Origin: RYN-433 sp036558265
Lineage (GTDB): Bacteria; Planctomycetota; Phycisphaerae; Tepidisphaerales; Tepidisphaeraceae
NCBI GenBank assembly: GCA_036558265.1
Contig: DATBFY010000062.1
Location: 1-7,554, forward strand
Reading direction: 5' to 3'
DNA: 7,554 nucleotides
Shown here: in pieces, positions 1 to 7,200 of the stretch
How the letters are laid out: every line of letters starts with the position of its first letter
How positions within the stretch are numbered: the first letter of the stretch is position 1
Program-made: the position numbers and the translations under genes
Notes under the pieces: model-generated
Seen by the model: only the letters and a program-made list of their open reading frames with translations
Database searches by the model: none
What the model was told of the DNA's origin: nothing

Positions 1-1
1 C

Positions 2-652
2 GGCGGATGGAATTACCTGATCGACGCGGTCCTGCAAGTCCCGGGCGTCAAGGAGATGCACCTGCGCCGCTTGCGGACGGTGATGGACGAGCTGCTGCAG
101 CCCCCCGGCACGCCCGCGGACCAACTTCGGTTCGAAAAACGCCTCGACGAGCTGTACGCGCAGATCGCCGCCGATCCCGAGCTGCTCGCGTCGGCTCCGC
201 GCCTGTCGCGCGGCATTCGCGACATCAAGCAGCGTTACCTCGCCCCCCGGCGCGAGCACCTGTACGTCCATCACTCGGGCGATCCGAGCTATCCCGATTT
301 CGCCGGGATCCCGCCCGCGCAGGACGAGCGGCCGAAGGTAGAGTTCAAAGAGGTCAACCTCACGGCGCAGACGCCCTACGTCGTCTTGAGCAATCCTGGC
401 GACGGCGCGATCGACCTTTCGCGATGGGAACTGCTCGTGGGCAAGGCCGCCTGGCCGCTTCCGCCGGGTACGCTCCTTCCGCCACGCGGAACCCTCTGTC
501 TCTGCACGGATCTGCGCGCCTTCTACCGCCGGGCCGACGAGGCGTCCGCGTCCGCCTTCGTCATCGGCGGATTCAAGCGGCCGGCCGTCGGCGGCGCAAG
601 CGCCGGACTGGAATTGAAGACCTCCCGCGGTGCGGTGGTCGCCACCCGATAG
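2..652 (+). CDS. CotH-kinase family protein with C-terminal lamin-tail domain, 3' part (copy A)
   Basis: The frame is open from the left edge (GGWNYLIDAVLQVPG...) to TAG at 650-652, giving 216 codons with no start in the window. Residues 1 to about 85 resemble the helical end of a CotH protein-kinase-like fold (VKEMHLRRLRTVMDELL, then RDIKQRYLAPRREHLYV). About residues 105-216 resemble a lamin-tail/LTD beta-sandwich: an initial strand VEFKEVNL, then YVVLSNPGDGAIDLSRWELL, then LPPGTLLPPRGTLCLC, and a closing LELKTSRGAVVA. CotH proteins with LTD modules are common large secreted proteins in planctomycetes. Spore-coat CotH phosphorylates coat proteins, but catalytic residues would lie upstream of this fragment, so activity cannot be judged. 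Residues from about 73 onward are duplicated in the pseudogene at 3113-3528. The ankyrin gene starts 21 nt downstream in the same frame. Family assignment is fairly secure; function is not. Confidence 0.8.
   Translation, partial: GGWNYLIDAVLQVPGVKEMHLRRLRTVMDELLQPPGTPADQLRFEKRLDELYAQIAADPELLASAPRLSRGIRDIKQRYLAPRREHLYVHHSGDPSYPDFAGIPPAQDERPKVEFKEVNLTAQTPYVVLSNPGDGAIDLSRWELLVGKAAWPLPPGTLLPPRGTLCLCTDLRAFYRRADEASASAFVIGGFKRPAVGGASAGLELKTSRGAVVATR
566..645 (+). repeat. ~80-bp shared 3'-end segment, copy 1 (sense, CotH/LTD copy A)
   Basis: This segment encodes the last residues of the LTD protein (GGFKRPAVGG...LELKTSRGAVVA). It aligns in the same DNA orientation with 2758-2838: 58 of 81 positions by hand count, with two 3-nt gaps. 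The best core is TTGAAGACCTCCCGC at 614-628. Confidence 0.5.
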
Positions 653-673
653 TCGAATTCATCAGGCAGGCCG

Positions 674-1786
674 ATGATCCGCCCCGAACCGCTGACCAAG
701 GACGAGCCGCTGCTCTGGTCGCCCGGGACCGGGACCGACGTCTGGGCGATGTTTCAGTCCGCGATTACCGGAGACCTGCACGCGATCGAGCGGCTTGTGG
801 CCAGAGATCCGTCGCTCGTCCGCTGCCATTATGAATATCGCACCCCGCTGTATTTTGCCGTCCGCGAGAACCAGGTGGAGGTTGCGACGTTCCTGCTCGA
901 CCACCTGACCGACCCGATGGCGCTGGCGGTCAATGACAGCCTCCTCGAAGTCGCGCGCGACCGCGGCTACGCCCGGATGGAAAAGCTGCTGGAGGCGAAG
1001 CTCGCCGCTAATCAGGGCGCCTCGCCGCGGGGGGAAGCGGTCGCCGCCGCGATCCGCGCCCGCGACCCGTCCGCCGTGCGGCGCCTGCTCGACGACGCGC
1101 CCGAGCTCGTGCACGCCGGTGACGAACGGGGCAATCGGCCGATCCACTGGGCGGTGATGACGCGGCAGATCGACCTGATCGACCAGCTTCTGGCGCGGGG
1201 TGCGGACATCGACGCGCGCCGTCCCGACGGCGCCCGGACGATCCATCTCACCAACGGCGACTACTTCTACCGCGGCTGGCGCGACGTGCCCCGTGATGTG
1301 ACGACGACGCCCGCCGACGTGCTGGCGCACCTTCGCGCCCGCGGCGCGAATTGCGACATCTGCACGGCGGCGCGCGTCGGCGACCTGGGACGGGTGCGCG
1401 AGCTGCTCGACCAGGACCCGTCGCTCGCCAACCAGGTCTCCGAGTACGTCTTCGGCGTGGGATCACCCCTGCAAAACGCGGCCGGCGGCGGTCACCTGGA
1501 GATCGTGCGCCTGCTCCTGGAGCGCGGCGCCGACCCGAACCTGCCCGAGGAGGGCATCGCGCCGCACGGGCGTGCGCTTTACTCGGCCGTCTATCACGGA
1601 CACCACGAGATCGCCAGGCTCCTGCTGGAACGCGGCGCGTATTCGAACCCGGAAGTCGAGAGCTCCGCCGACGCGCTGAGCATCGCGATCATGAATTCTG
1701 ACACGCGGATGATCGACCTGCTCGTCGCGCACGGCGCGGTCTGGCAGATCCCGGTTGAGCTGGCGCAAGGGTCGGCGCCAGGTTAA
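674..1786 (+). CDS. Ankyrin-repeat protein, N-terminal part (probably split gene)
   Basis: This 370-residue ORF begins at ATG 674, the only start after the upstream in-frame TAG; a purine run at 664-670 is too close to be a good ribosome site. Ankyrin helices are visible throughout: residues 26-76 (TPLYFAVRENQVEVATFLL), 121-180 (PIHWAVMTRQIDLIDQLLARGADID), 227-290 (PLQNAAGGGHLEIVRLLLERGADPN), 300-325 (ALYSAVYHGHHEIARLLLERGA) and 333-354 (LSIAIMNSDTRMIDLLVAHGA). There is no signal peptide or membrane segment, so it is probably a cytoplasmic protein-binding scaffold with an unknown partner. It ends just after an ankyrin helix pair (VAHGAVWQIPVELAQGS), with no capping sequence. The next ORF resumes ankyrin helices in the same frame. 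From general memory of this family, related proteins of about 650-700 residues run continuously through this point, so the TAA at 1784-1786 is probably a disabling stop in a single gene. Confidence 0.85.
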   Translation: MIRPEPLTKDEPLLWSPGTGTDVWAMFQSAITGDLHAIERLVARDPSLVRCHYEYRTPLYFAVRENQVEVATFLLDHLTDPMALAVNDSLLEVARDRGYARMEKLLEAKLAANQGASPRGEAVAAAIRARDPSAVRRLLDDAPELVHAGDERGNRPIHWAVMTRQIDLIDQLLARGADIDARRPDGARTIHLTNGDYFYRGWRDVPRDVTTTPADVLAHLRARGANCDICTAARVGDLGRVRELLDQDPSLANQVSEYVFGVGSPLQNAAGGGHLEIVRLLLERGADPNLPEEGIAPHGRALYSAVYHGHHEIARLLLERGAYSNPEVESSADALSIAIMNSDTRMIDLLVAHGAVWQIPVELAQGSAPG

Positions 1787-1801
1787 GCGAGGCAATGCGA
1801 C

Positions 1802-2710
1802 ATGGGCTGGCCTTCGACACTCACCTACAAGCACCTCGTCGCGCGGAACGTGCCGCGATCGGTGAGGATCCTCGCCTGCCACGGCGACACCGCGGCGGCC
1901 GAGGCGGTCTTCGCGGCCAACCCCGCGCTGGCCGATGATCCCGAGGCGCTGTCGGCCGCGGCGTCGAACGGCCACGATGCGTTCGTCCGTTTGCTGCTGC
2001 GCTACCAGCCCGAGCTCGCGAGGCGGATCGCCATCGTCGCCCGGACGCGCGCCCTGACCGACCTGTTATTCCAGCACGGGATGGACCCCAACCTGCCCAA
2101 CTGGCTTGGCATAACGCCCCTGCACCGCTTCGCCGAGCAAGGCCAGGTCGAGCACGCCGCCATCTTCATCGACCACGGGGCGGACCTGCACGCGCGCGAC
2201 GAGGATATTTGTTCGACGCCCCTGGGATGGGCGGCCAAGTTCGGCAGGATTCGCGTGGTCGAGCTGTTGCTGCGACGGGGCGCCAAGCCCAGCCTGTCCG
2301 ATGACCCGCCATGGGCCACCCCGCTGGCCTGGGCGACGCGGCGGGGACACGAACCGATCGTGCGACTGCTGACGGAGTACGAACGGTCGGGCGCGCTCCC
2401 CGCGCGTGGCCTGGCACACTACGAAGCGCTGGCGACGGACCTCGTCGAGGCGTATGGGTCGGGCGATGAGGACGCGATGCGGCGGATCGCCGACGATTTC
2501 CACATCGAGCGCCCGTTGACCTGGGACAATCCGCCCCATGCCGTCCGTATGGCGCGTCTGCGCCGCTTCGTGCGGGAACGGTCGGGCGGGTTACCCGCAG
2601 CGGAAGAGCCTGAGGCCGACATACTCCCGCTGTCCGACGCGCGCCTCCTGATCGCGCGGTCGCACGGCTTTGCGAATTGGCCCGACCTGGTGCAGCACGC
2701 CGATAGTTAG
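1802..2710 (+). CDS. Ankyrin-repeat protein, C-terminal part (continuation of the preceding ORF)
   Basis: This 302-residue ORF starts at ATG 1802, with GAGG at 1789-1792 as a plausible ribosome site 9 nt upstream, so re-initiation after the upstream stop is possible. Ankyrin units: residues 19-45 (RSVRILACHGDTAAAEAVF), 48-68 (EALSAAASNGHDAFVRLLLR), 105-130 (TPLHRFAEQGQVEHAAIFID), 138-162 (STPLGWAAKFGRIRVVELLL) and 172-192 (ATPLAWATRRGHEPIVRLL). After about residue 205 comes a helical C-terminal region ending in LLIARSHGFANWPDLVQH. That motif, an aromatic HGF..WP segment, recurs in large bacterial ankyrin proteins. It is in the same frame as the ORF ending at 1786, with only five codons between that stop and this ATG. 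It ends 16 nt before the stop of the convergent fragment B'. Either it is the second half of a broken gene or a separately started half-protein. Partner and function are unknown. Confidence 0.82.
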   Translation: MGWPSTLTYKHLVARNVPRSVRILACHGDTAAAEAVFAANPALADDPEALSAAASNGHDAFVRLLLRYQPELARRIAIVARTRALTDLLFQHGMDPNLPNWLGITPLHRFAEQGQVEHAAIFIDHGADLHARDEDICSTPLGWAAKFGRIRVVELLLRRGAKPSLSDDPPWATPLAWATRRGHEPIVRLLTEYERSGALPARGLAHYEALATDLVEAYGSGDEDAMRRIADDFHIERPLTWDNPPHAVRMARLRRFVRERSGGLPAAEEPEADILPLSDARLLIARSHGFANWPDLVQHADS

Positions 2711-2726
2711 CGCGCCTCCGTGCCTC

Positions 2727-3112
2727 CTATCGCCAGACTGGCGCCTCGTCCGACTTCGGCGCTTTCAGGCGGCCGATCGCCGGCGCAGTTACCGGCGTCG
2801 CATTGAACACCTCGCGCGATGACGCGGTCGTCACCCGGCGGGCCACGACATCGTCGGTCTTCACGGGCGCCGGTTTCGCCACGTTCGCCGCGGTCACCCG
2901 CGAGGTGTTGGCGAAGACCTGCACGGGCTGCGAGCCGTTACGCCGCTTCACCGTCCGGCTGCCCGTCAGCACGTTGGCGTGCTCGACCGCTGGAGCGGCC
3001 GGAACGGCAGGGCTGATCGGATCGGCGTGAAACGCGGCGGTCAACGGCGCCGGCCGCTGCGCCGGGACGACCGGCTTCGTCTCCTTCACCGGTGTAATCG
3101 CCTTGGCCGGCC
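2727..3112 (-). pseudogene. C-terminal tail fragment (B') of a large dockerin/beta-helix surface protein
   Basis: On the minus strand an open frame of about 128 codons runs from the junction near 3113 to TAG at 2727-2729. Its sequence closely parallels the last 125 or so residues of the large protein ending at 4218. Shared blocks are KPV, RPAP, AFHA.PI.PA, NVL.GS.TVKRRN.SQPVQVF, SR.TAA.V.KPAP, DDVVARRV, REVFN.TPV, PAIGR.K and PVW[RK] at the end. Dockerin, PKD and beta-helix parts are absent; upstream sequence switches abruptly to CotH/LTD DNA of opposite coding sense. A GTG at 3087-3089 could start a 120-residue peptide, but there is no export signal, so a 5'-truncated remnant is the simplest reading. 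The frame has no stops or frameshifts, which argues that truncation was fairly recent or that the fragment is still translated. Confidence 0.75.
2758..2838 (+). repeat. ~80-bp shared 3'-end segment, copy 2 (antisense of tail fragment B')
   Basis: Here the gene runs on the other strand and uses the segment to encode REVFNATPV...PAIGRLK. The core at 2803-2817 is TTGAACACCTCGCGC. With copy 1 it brackets the ankyrin ORFs as a direct repeat. Confidence 0.5.
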
Positions 3113-3528
3113 CGCGACATCAAGCAGCGTTACCTCGCCCCGCGGCGCGAGCACCTGTACGTCCATCAGTCGAGCGATCCGAGCTATCCCGATTTCGCCG
3201 GGATCCCGCCGGCACAGGACGAGCGGCCGAAGGTCGAGCTCAAAGAGGTCAACCTGAGTGCGCCAACCCCGTACGTCGTGTTCAACAACCCCGGTCCCGC
3301 CGCGATCGACCTCTCGCGATGGGAATTGCTCGTGGGAAAACCGCCTGCCCGCTTCCGCCCGGCGCGGTTCTCCCGGCGCGCGGGACGGTCTACCTCTGCA
3401 CGGACCTTCGCGCATTCTACCGCCAGACCGGCGAATCATCGGCCGTGGTCATCGGCGGGTTTAAGCGACCGGTGCCAAGGGCGACCGGATTGACCTTGAA
3501 GACATCCCGCGGGGAGGCGGTCGCCAGC
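3113..3528 (+). pseudogene. 5'-truncated, frameshifted CotH/LTD copy (A')
   Basis: From CGCGACAT at 3113 this segment repeats 218 onward of the CotH/LTD gene. By hand, 196 of 222 bases match between 221-442 and 3116-3337 (about 88 percent). It starts in the frame matching copy A (RDIKQRYLAPRREHLYV... WELLVGK). One base is then missing in GTGGGAAAACCGCC near 3335-3342, compared with GTGGGCAAGGCCGCC in copy A. LTD coding continues in the +1 register (LPPGAVLPARGTVYLCTDL, then VVIGGFKRPV, then LTLKTSRGEAVAS). The recognisable match ends near 3528. The shifted frame stays open to TGA at 3640-3642, overlapping the 3' end of the opposite-strand gene. There is no start codon with a kinase domain and no promoter-like context. 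Before truncation it was probably a full paralogue, because many differences from copy A are in third codon positions. Confidence 0.8.
3454..3527 (+). repeat. ~80-bp shared 3'-end segment, copy 3 (sense, pseudogene A')
   Basis: The core is TTGAAGACATCCCGC at 3496-3510, one mismatch from copy 1. The distance from segment start to core is 42 nt here, against 48, 45 and 51 nt in copies 1, 2 and 4; all differences are multiples of three. Confidence 0.5.
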
Positions 3529-3580
3529 GGTGAAGCGGCCACAGGCTTCGAATTCGCGCGAGCGAGGCTGCCGCGCTTGG

Positions 3581-4180
3581 CTATGAAGTTGCTCTGCTCC
3601 CCGCGCCCTTCTCATCGAGTTCCCAAACCAGCTCAAACTTGATCCCCCTAAGGCCGTGATGCTCCACGGCCGCCTTCAGTTCCCTCGCCGGATTGCCTGA
3701 CCATTCCACGGCAAAGATAGAGGATTTGACCTGCTCGGGAATCTTGAACACGGGGGCCGTAAAACGTCTTGCGTGGAAGGCATATTTGACGGGGTGGAGT
3801 CCGATGCCATCCGACGTAAATCGCCGAAACTCGGTCTTCTCCCGATCCAGGCAATTGATTACTTCGGTCACATTGAGCAGCAGGAACTCTCTGCCCTCAT
3901 GATTCACGGGAAGTAATTCTCCGGCCGTGCGGAGCGGATAGGCCAGCTTGTCCACCACATCGGGTCTCACGATAAACTGGCCCGAACCGGACGAAAGCTG
4001 CCAAACGCACGGGATGTCCCGTAAAGGGTGTAGCACGTAAACGTCCAACGGCTTCCACGTAGCACGCTTGGGCCGACCGTCAATGTCGAGTTGGCCGCCG
4101 CTCTGATAAAGGCCTTCATCGACGGGGTAAAACCGCTGGAAGCTCCCCGATTCAAATCTGACTTTGTACACCCTCAACAT
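3581..4180 (-). CDS. Imm11/DUF1629-like orphan immunity protein (tentative)
   Basis: This 199-residue minus-strand gene starts at ATG 4178-4180, with a good ribosome site (GAGGAGTG, reverse of 4188-4195) about 7-10 nt upstream, and stops at 3581-3583. The pattern matches my recollection of the Imm11/DUF1629 superfamily. A middle segment ELLPVNHEGREFLLLNVTEV is followed by INCLDREKTEF (residues about 90-120). A late segment reads VFKIPEQVKSSIFAVEW, then ELKAAVEHHGLRGIKFELVW (about 145-190), corresponding to the family's ending of an F-R/K-I/L-P strand, a helix and a G-L-x-G-x-x-F strand. Members are small cytosolic proteins predicted to neutralise polymorphic toxins. No toxin gene is visible beside it. 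There is no signal peptide or membrane segment. Two sampled 60-base lines inside it have 52 and 55 percent GC, against 75 percent in a sampled ankyrin line, suggesting acquisition from elsewhere. A hypothetical protein of other function is possible. Confidence 0.65.
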   Translation of the reverse strand: MLRVYKVRFESGSFQRFYPVDEGLYQSGGQLDIDGRPKRATWKPLDVYVLHPLRDIPCVWQLSSGSGQFIVRPDVVDKLAYPLRTAGELLPVNHEGREFLLLNVTEVINCLDREKTEFRRFTSDGIGLHPVKYAFHARRFTAPVFKIPEQVKSSIFAVEWSGNPARELKAAVEHHGLRGIKFELVWELDEKGAGSRATS

Positions 4181-4187
4181 TCAAAAT

Positions 4188-4195
4188 CACTCCTC
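4188..4195 (-). promoter_or_regulatory. Ribosome binding site of the Imm11-like gene
   Basis: Read on the minus strand the bases are GAGGAGTG, ending 7 nt before the ATG at 4178-4180. It is the clearest Shine-Dalgarno match in the window and supports the chosen start. Confidence 0.6.
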
Positions 4196-4217
4196 GCTGT
4201 TCCGGAATTAATGCGTT

Positions 4218-7200
4218 CTACTTCCAAACCGGCCCATCCTCCGCATTCGCCGGCTTGGCCGCCTTAATCCGACCGATCGCCGGCGCCCGCCTGACAACCG
4301 GGGTGACATTGAAGACTTCCCGCCCCGGCGCGACCGACACCCGTCGAGCCACCACGTCGTCCGCCTTCACCGCCGGCGCGGGCTTGGTCACCTTCGCCGC
4401 GGTCAGGCGCGAGGCCTTGGAGAAGACCTGCACCGGCTGCGAACTGTTCCGCCGCTTGACCGTCAGGCTGCCGATCAGCACGTTCGGGTTCGCCGATACC
4501 GCTAGGGAAGTCGGCGCTGCCGGGGCGATCGGCGTCGCGTGGAACGCCGTGCTGACCGGCGCCGGTCGCTTGGCCGCCGTGACTGACTTCGCAACGGGCT
4601 TCGTCGTCGTCGTCGTCGCCGTGCTTGTCGTCGTCGTGACTGGGTCGCTCGCCGCTGTCGTCGTCGTGGTCGCCGCGGTGACTGGCGACGGCATGACGAC
4701 CGGCGCCGCCACCGGCTCGGCGGGGAAGACCGTCAGCGTCTTGTTGTAATTCTGCGCCAGCGCCACCAAGTCGTTGAAATCGACGTTGCCGTCGTAGGTG
4801 AAGTCGCCGGTCGCCCACACCCGCGTACCATCGGTCCGGTTGTAGTTCTGCGCCAGCGCCACCAGGTCGTTGAAATCGACCGTGCCGTCCAGTGTGGCGT
4901 CACCCGCCAGGCTGTAGCGCACCAGGATCGCGTTGGCGCCCACGGGCTGTCCGCCGAATGTCGTGCGGATCGCCCCGCCCGAGCCGTTGTTGTTGTCCGA
5001 CGCCGCCAGCGACGTGGACGCCGACGGATTGGCCAGCACCGCCGAGCTGTCGATGCCCGGGCCATTCCACTGCCCGGCGTTGCGGCCGCTCTGGAGGAGG
5101 GACCGGATCTGGGCGTACGTCGCTGCGCCCTGCCCGGCGGCGTAATTCACGACGAGGTAGTTGCTCCCCACGTCCAGCTTCGCCGAGCCCGTCAGGGAGA
5201 GGCTGTCCACGGTCAGCACGGCCGGCGTGCCCTGGGCCGTCACCTTCGCCGTCGCGCCGCTGGCAAGCGTCAGCGACCCCAAATGCTGGTTGCCGCTGAT
5301 CGTCAGCGTCGCGCCACCGGCGACGCTCGCCCCAAGGTTTGCGAACGTCGAGTAGAGCGTCGGCGTGATCGTCACGTTGCCGGACAGCACGTTGAGCGTC
5401 TTGTTGCCCACCGGGCCGGTGATCGTGTACGTCGCGCCCACGCCGCGCGAGAGACCCGCGGGGTCGCCCACGGTCAGCGAGATCGTGCCGGTCGCGAACG
5501 CGCCAAGTCCGTCGGTCACCTTCACGGTGATCGTGTGGCTGCCCGGCGAAATGTAGGTCTCCGACAGGTTGAACGTCTTGTCGGGGTTGAGGGTCAGCGG
5601 CCGCGGGCCCAGGCCGTCGTCGAAGTCCACCGTGGCGGTCCAGCTATCGCCCGGATCCGCATCGGTGAACGACGCCGAGGCGCCCAGGTCCACGCCGGCA
5701 TACCCGGTGAGCGTCGCGGGCACGTTGACGGCGGGTGGGGCGTCCGAAATGGTAAACGTCCGAACGTAATTCCCACCGCCGGCGCCGTTGGTGTCACCGT
5801 CCAGCTCCAGGCCCGACAGGTCGTGAATTCCGCCCGAGGGAAGCGCGAAGACGGTCAGGCGGAACTTGCCCTGCGGCAACGCCCCGTTCCACGGCAGCAC
5901 CGTGCCCGTCCCGGTCGTCGCGCCGGTGATGTTCAAGAGGATCTGCGTCGAGCCCGCCGTGTACGAAGGCGACAGGACGTAGCGGATGTCGTCGGCGGTG
6001 TCGAACGCGTTGTCCGCACCGGCGCCGCGGAGCTCGAAGCTCGCCGGGGCGTTGGCGTCGATGCTGTTCAGCTTCTCGCTGAACGTCAGCCCGATCTGCC
6101 CGATGACCGGGCTGGCGCCGTTGGTGTGGATCCCCCCGGGCGTCGTGGCCGTGATCGTCGGCGCCGTCGTGTCGCCGCCGGTCCCGCGGAACTCGTACGC
6201 CCCCATGTCCGCAAAGCCCGGCGGGAGCGTGTACTCGAGCGTGTTCGCGTTGGTCAACGTCGTCAGCCCGTCGTACGCCGAGAAAAGGTATGACTGGCCG
6301 TTGCCCGAGGACAGGCCGATCGTCGGGGTCAGGTTGGCGTTGCCCGCGCCGTAATTGAAGCGGATCCGCCCGTCGTTGAAGAGCGTGACGGAGAAATTGA
6401 CCGTGCTGTTGTCCGCCTTGTTGTTGGCGTTCCAGCGGATCGTCTCCTGACCGGCGACGGAGGTGTCGATGAAGATGTCGTTTCCAGTCTGGTTGGTGCG
6501 CAGGTCGTCCCAGAGCGGGGCGATGCGGGCATAGCCGATCAGGTTGGCATCGGAATTGTTCGGATCGAACGCGTTGGTCGTGTTGCCGAATTGAATGAAG
6601 CCTTCGGTGGAAACGTAAGCCGTCGTGTAGCTGGTGCCGTAGAAGGGGAAGGCAAAGGGGAGCGTGTGGGAGAGATAGGTGTTATCCCCGTGGAAATTCT
6701 GCGCCGTCCCCCCCGCCGGATTGAACGAGCTGCTGCCGAGGTTGCCCTCGGCGTAATCCGGCGATCCCGTGTTGGGCGTGCCCGGATCGTCATATCGGTT
6801 GAAATTCTCGACGTCGGTGTGCGGGGCGTACCAGGACTGGGCGTTGTCGATCGCGGGGGACTGCTTGACCAGGTAGAAGTTGTCGTCGCGCCCGCCGTCG
6901 TATCCGCCGTTGGCAGTGGTGTATCCCAGCACGTTGTCGGCGCCATCGATGTCCACCCACAGGGGGTTACCGGCAATGCTGTGAGAATCCTGCTGGGTGC
7001 CTAGAGCCGCCTGCGTAGCCGTCTGCCAATCAGCCAGCGTATCGCGCGCGACGCCGCCGAGGAAGCCGACGTGGGCGCGGGGGTCGTTGCCGCGCGAGAG
7101 GTCGTTGTAGTCGCTGGTGAAGCCGGTCTGGCTGGTCGGGTCGAGGTTGATGTCGTAACCGGCTGTGACCTGGAGGACGTTGTTGCGGACGGCCACGCGC

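Noticed and set aside
7..834. 275-codon plus-strand open frame rich in Arg/Ala/Pro
   Set aside because: It runs out of frame across both the CotH/LTD 3' end and the ankyrin start; its composition is typical of a shadow frame in high-GC DNA.
662..1330. 222-codon minus-strand frame opposite the ankyrin ORF
   Set aside because: It is antisense to clear ankyrin repeats, with no recognisable domain of its own.
2731..2743. Perfect 5-bp hairpin CGCCA-GAC-TGGCG after the ankyrin stop, considered as a terminator
   Set aside because: It has a short stem and no T-run on either side, and it lies within B' coding sequence.
3529..3642. Extension of the A' shifted frame into the 3' end of the Imm11-like gene
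   Set aside because: No similarity to copy A beyond about 3528; it is only an open frame continuing past the duplicated DNA.
566..4341. Shared 80-bp segments considered as integron attC sites
   Set aside because: They lack the paired core sites and extended imperfect palindrome expected of attC, and no integrase is in the window.
4601..4679. GTC-rich tract considered as a CRISPR or minisatellite array
   Set aside because: There are no regular spacers; it is a trinucleotide tract encoding Thr in a long coding frame.
4255..4749. 164-codon plus-strand frame opposite the dockerin-protein tail
   Set aside because: It is not a gene. Its resemblance to the LTD end is explained by the shared 80-bp segment and is reported as a finding.
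5283..6293. 336-codon plus-strand frame opposite the large surface protein
   Set aside because: It is Arg/Val-rich with no fold pattern, and the opposite strand has convincing Ig-like and PKD domains.
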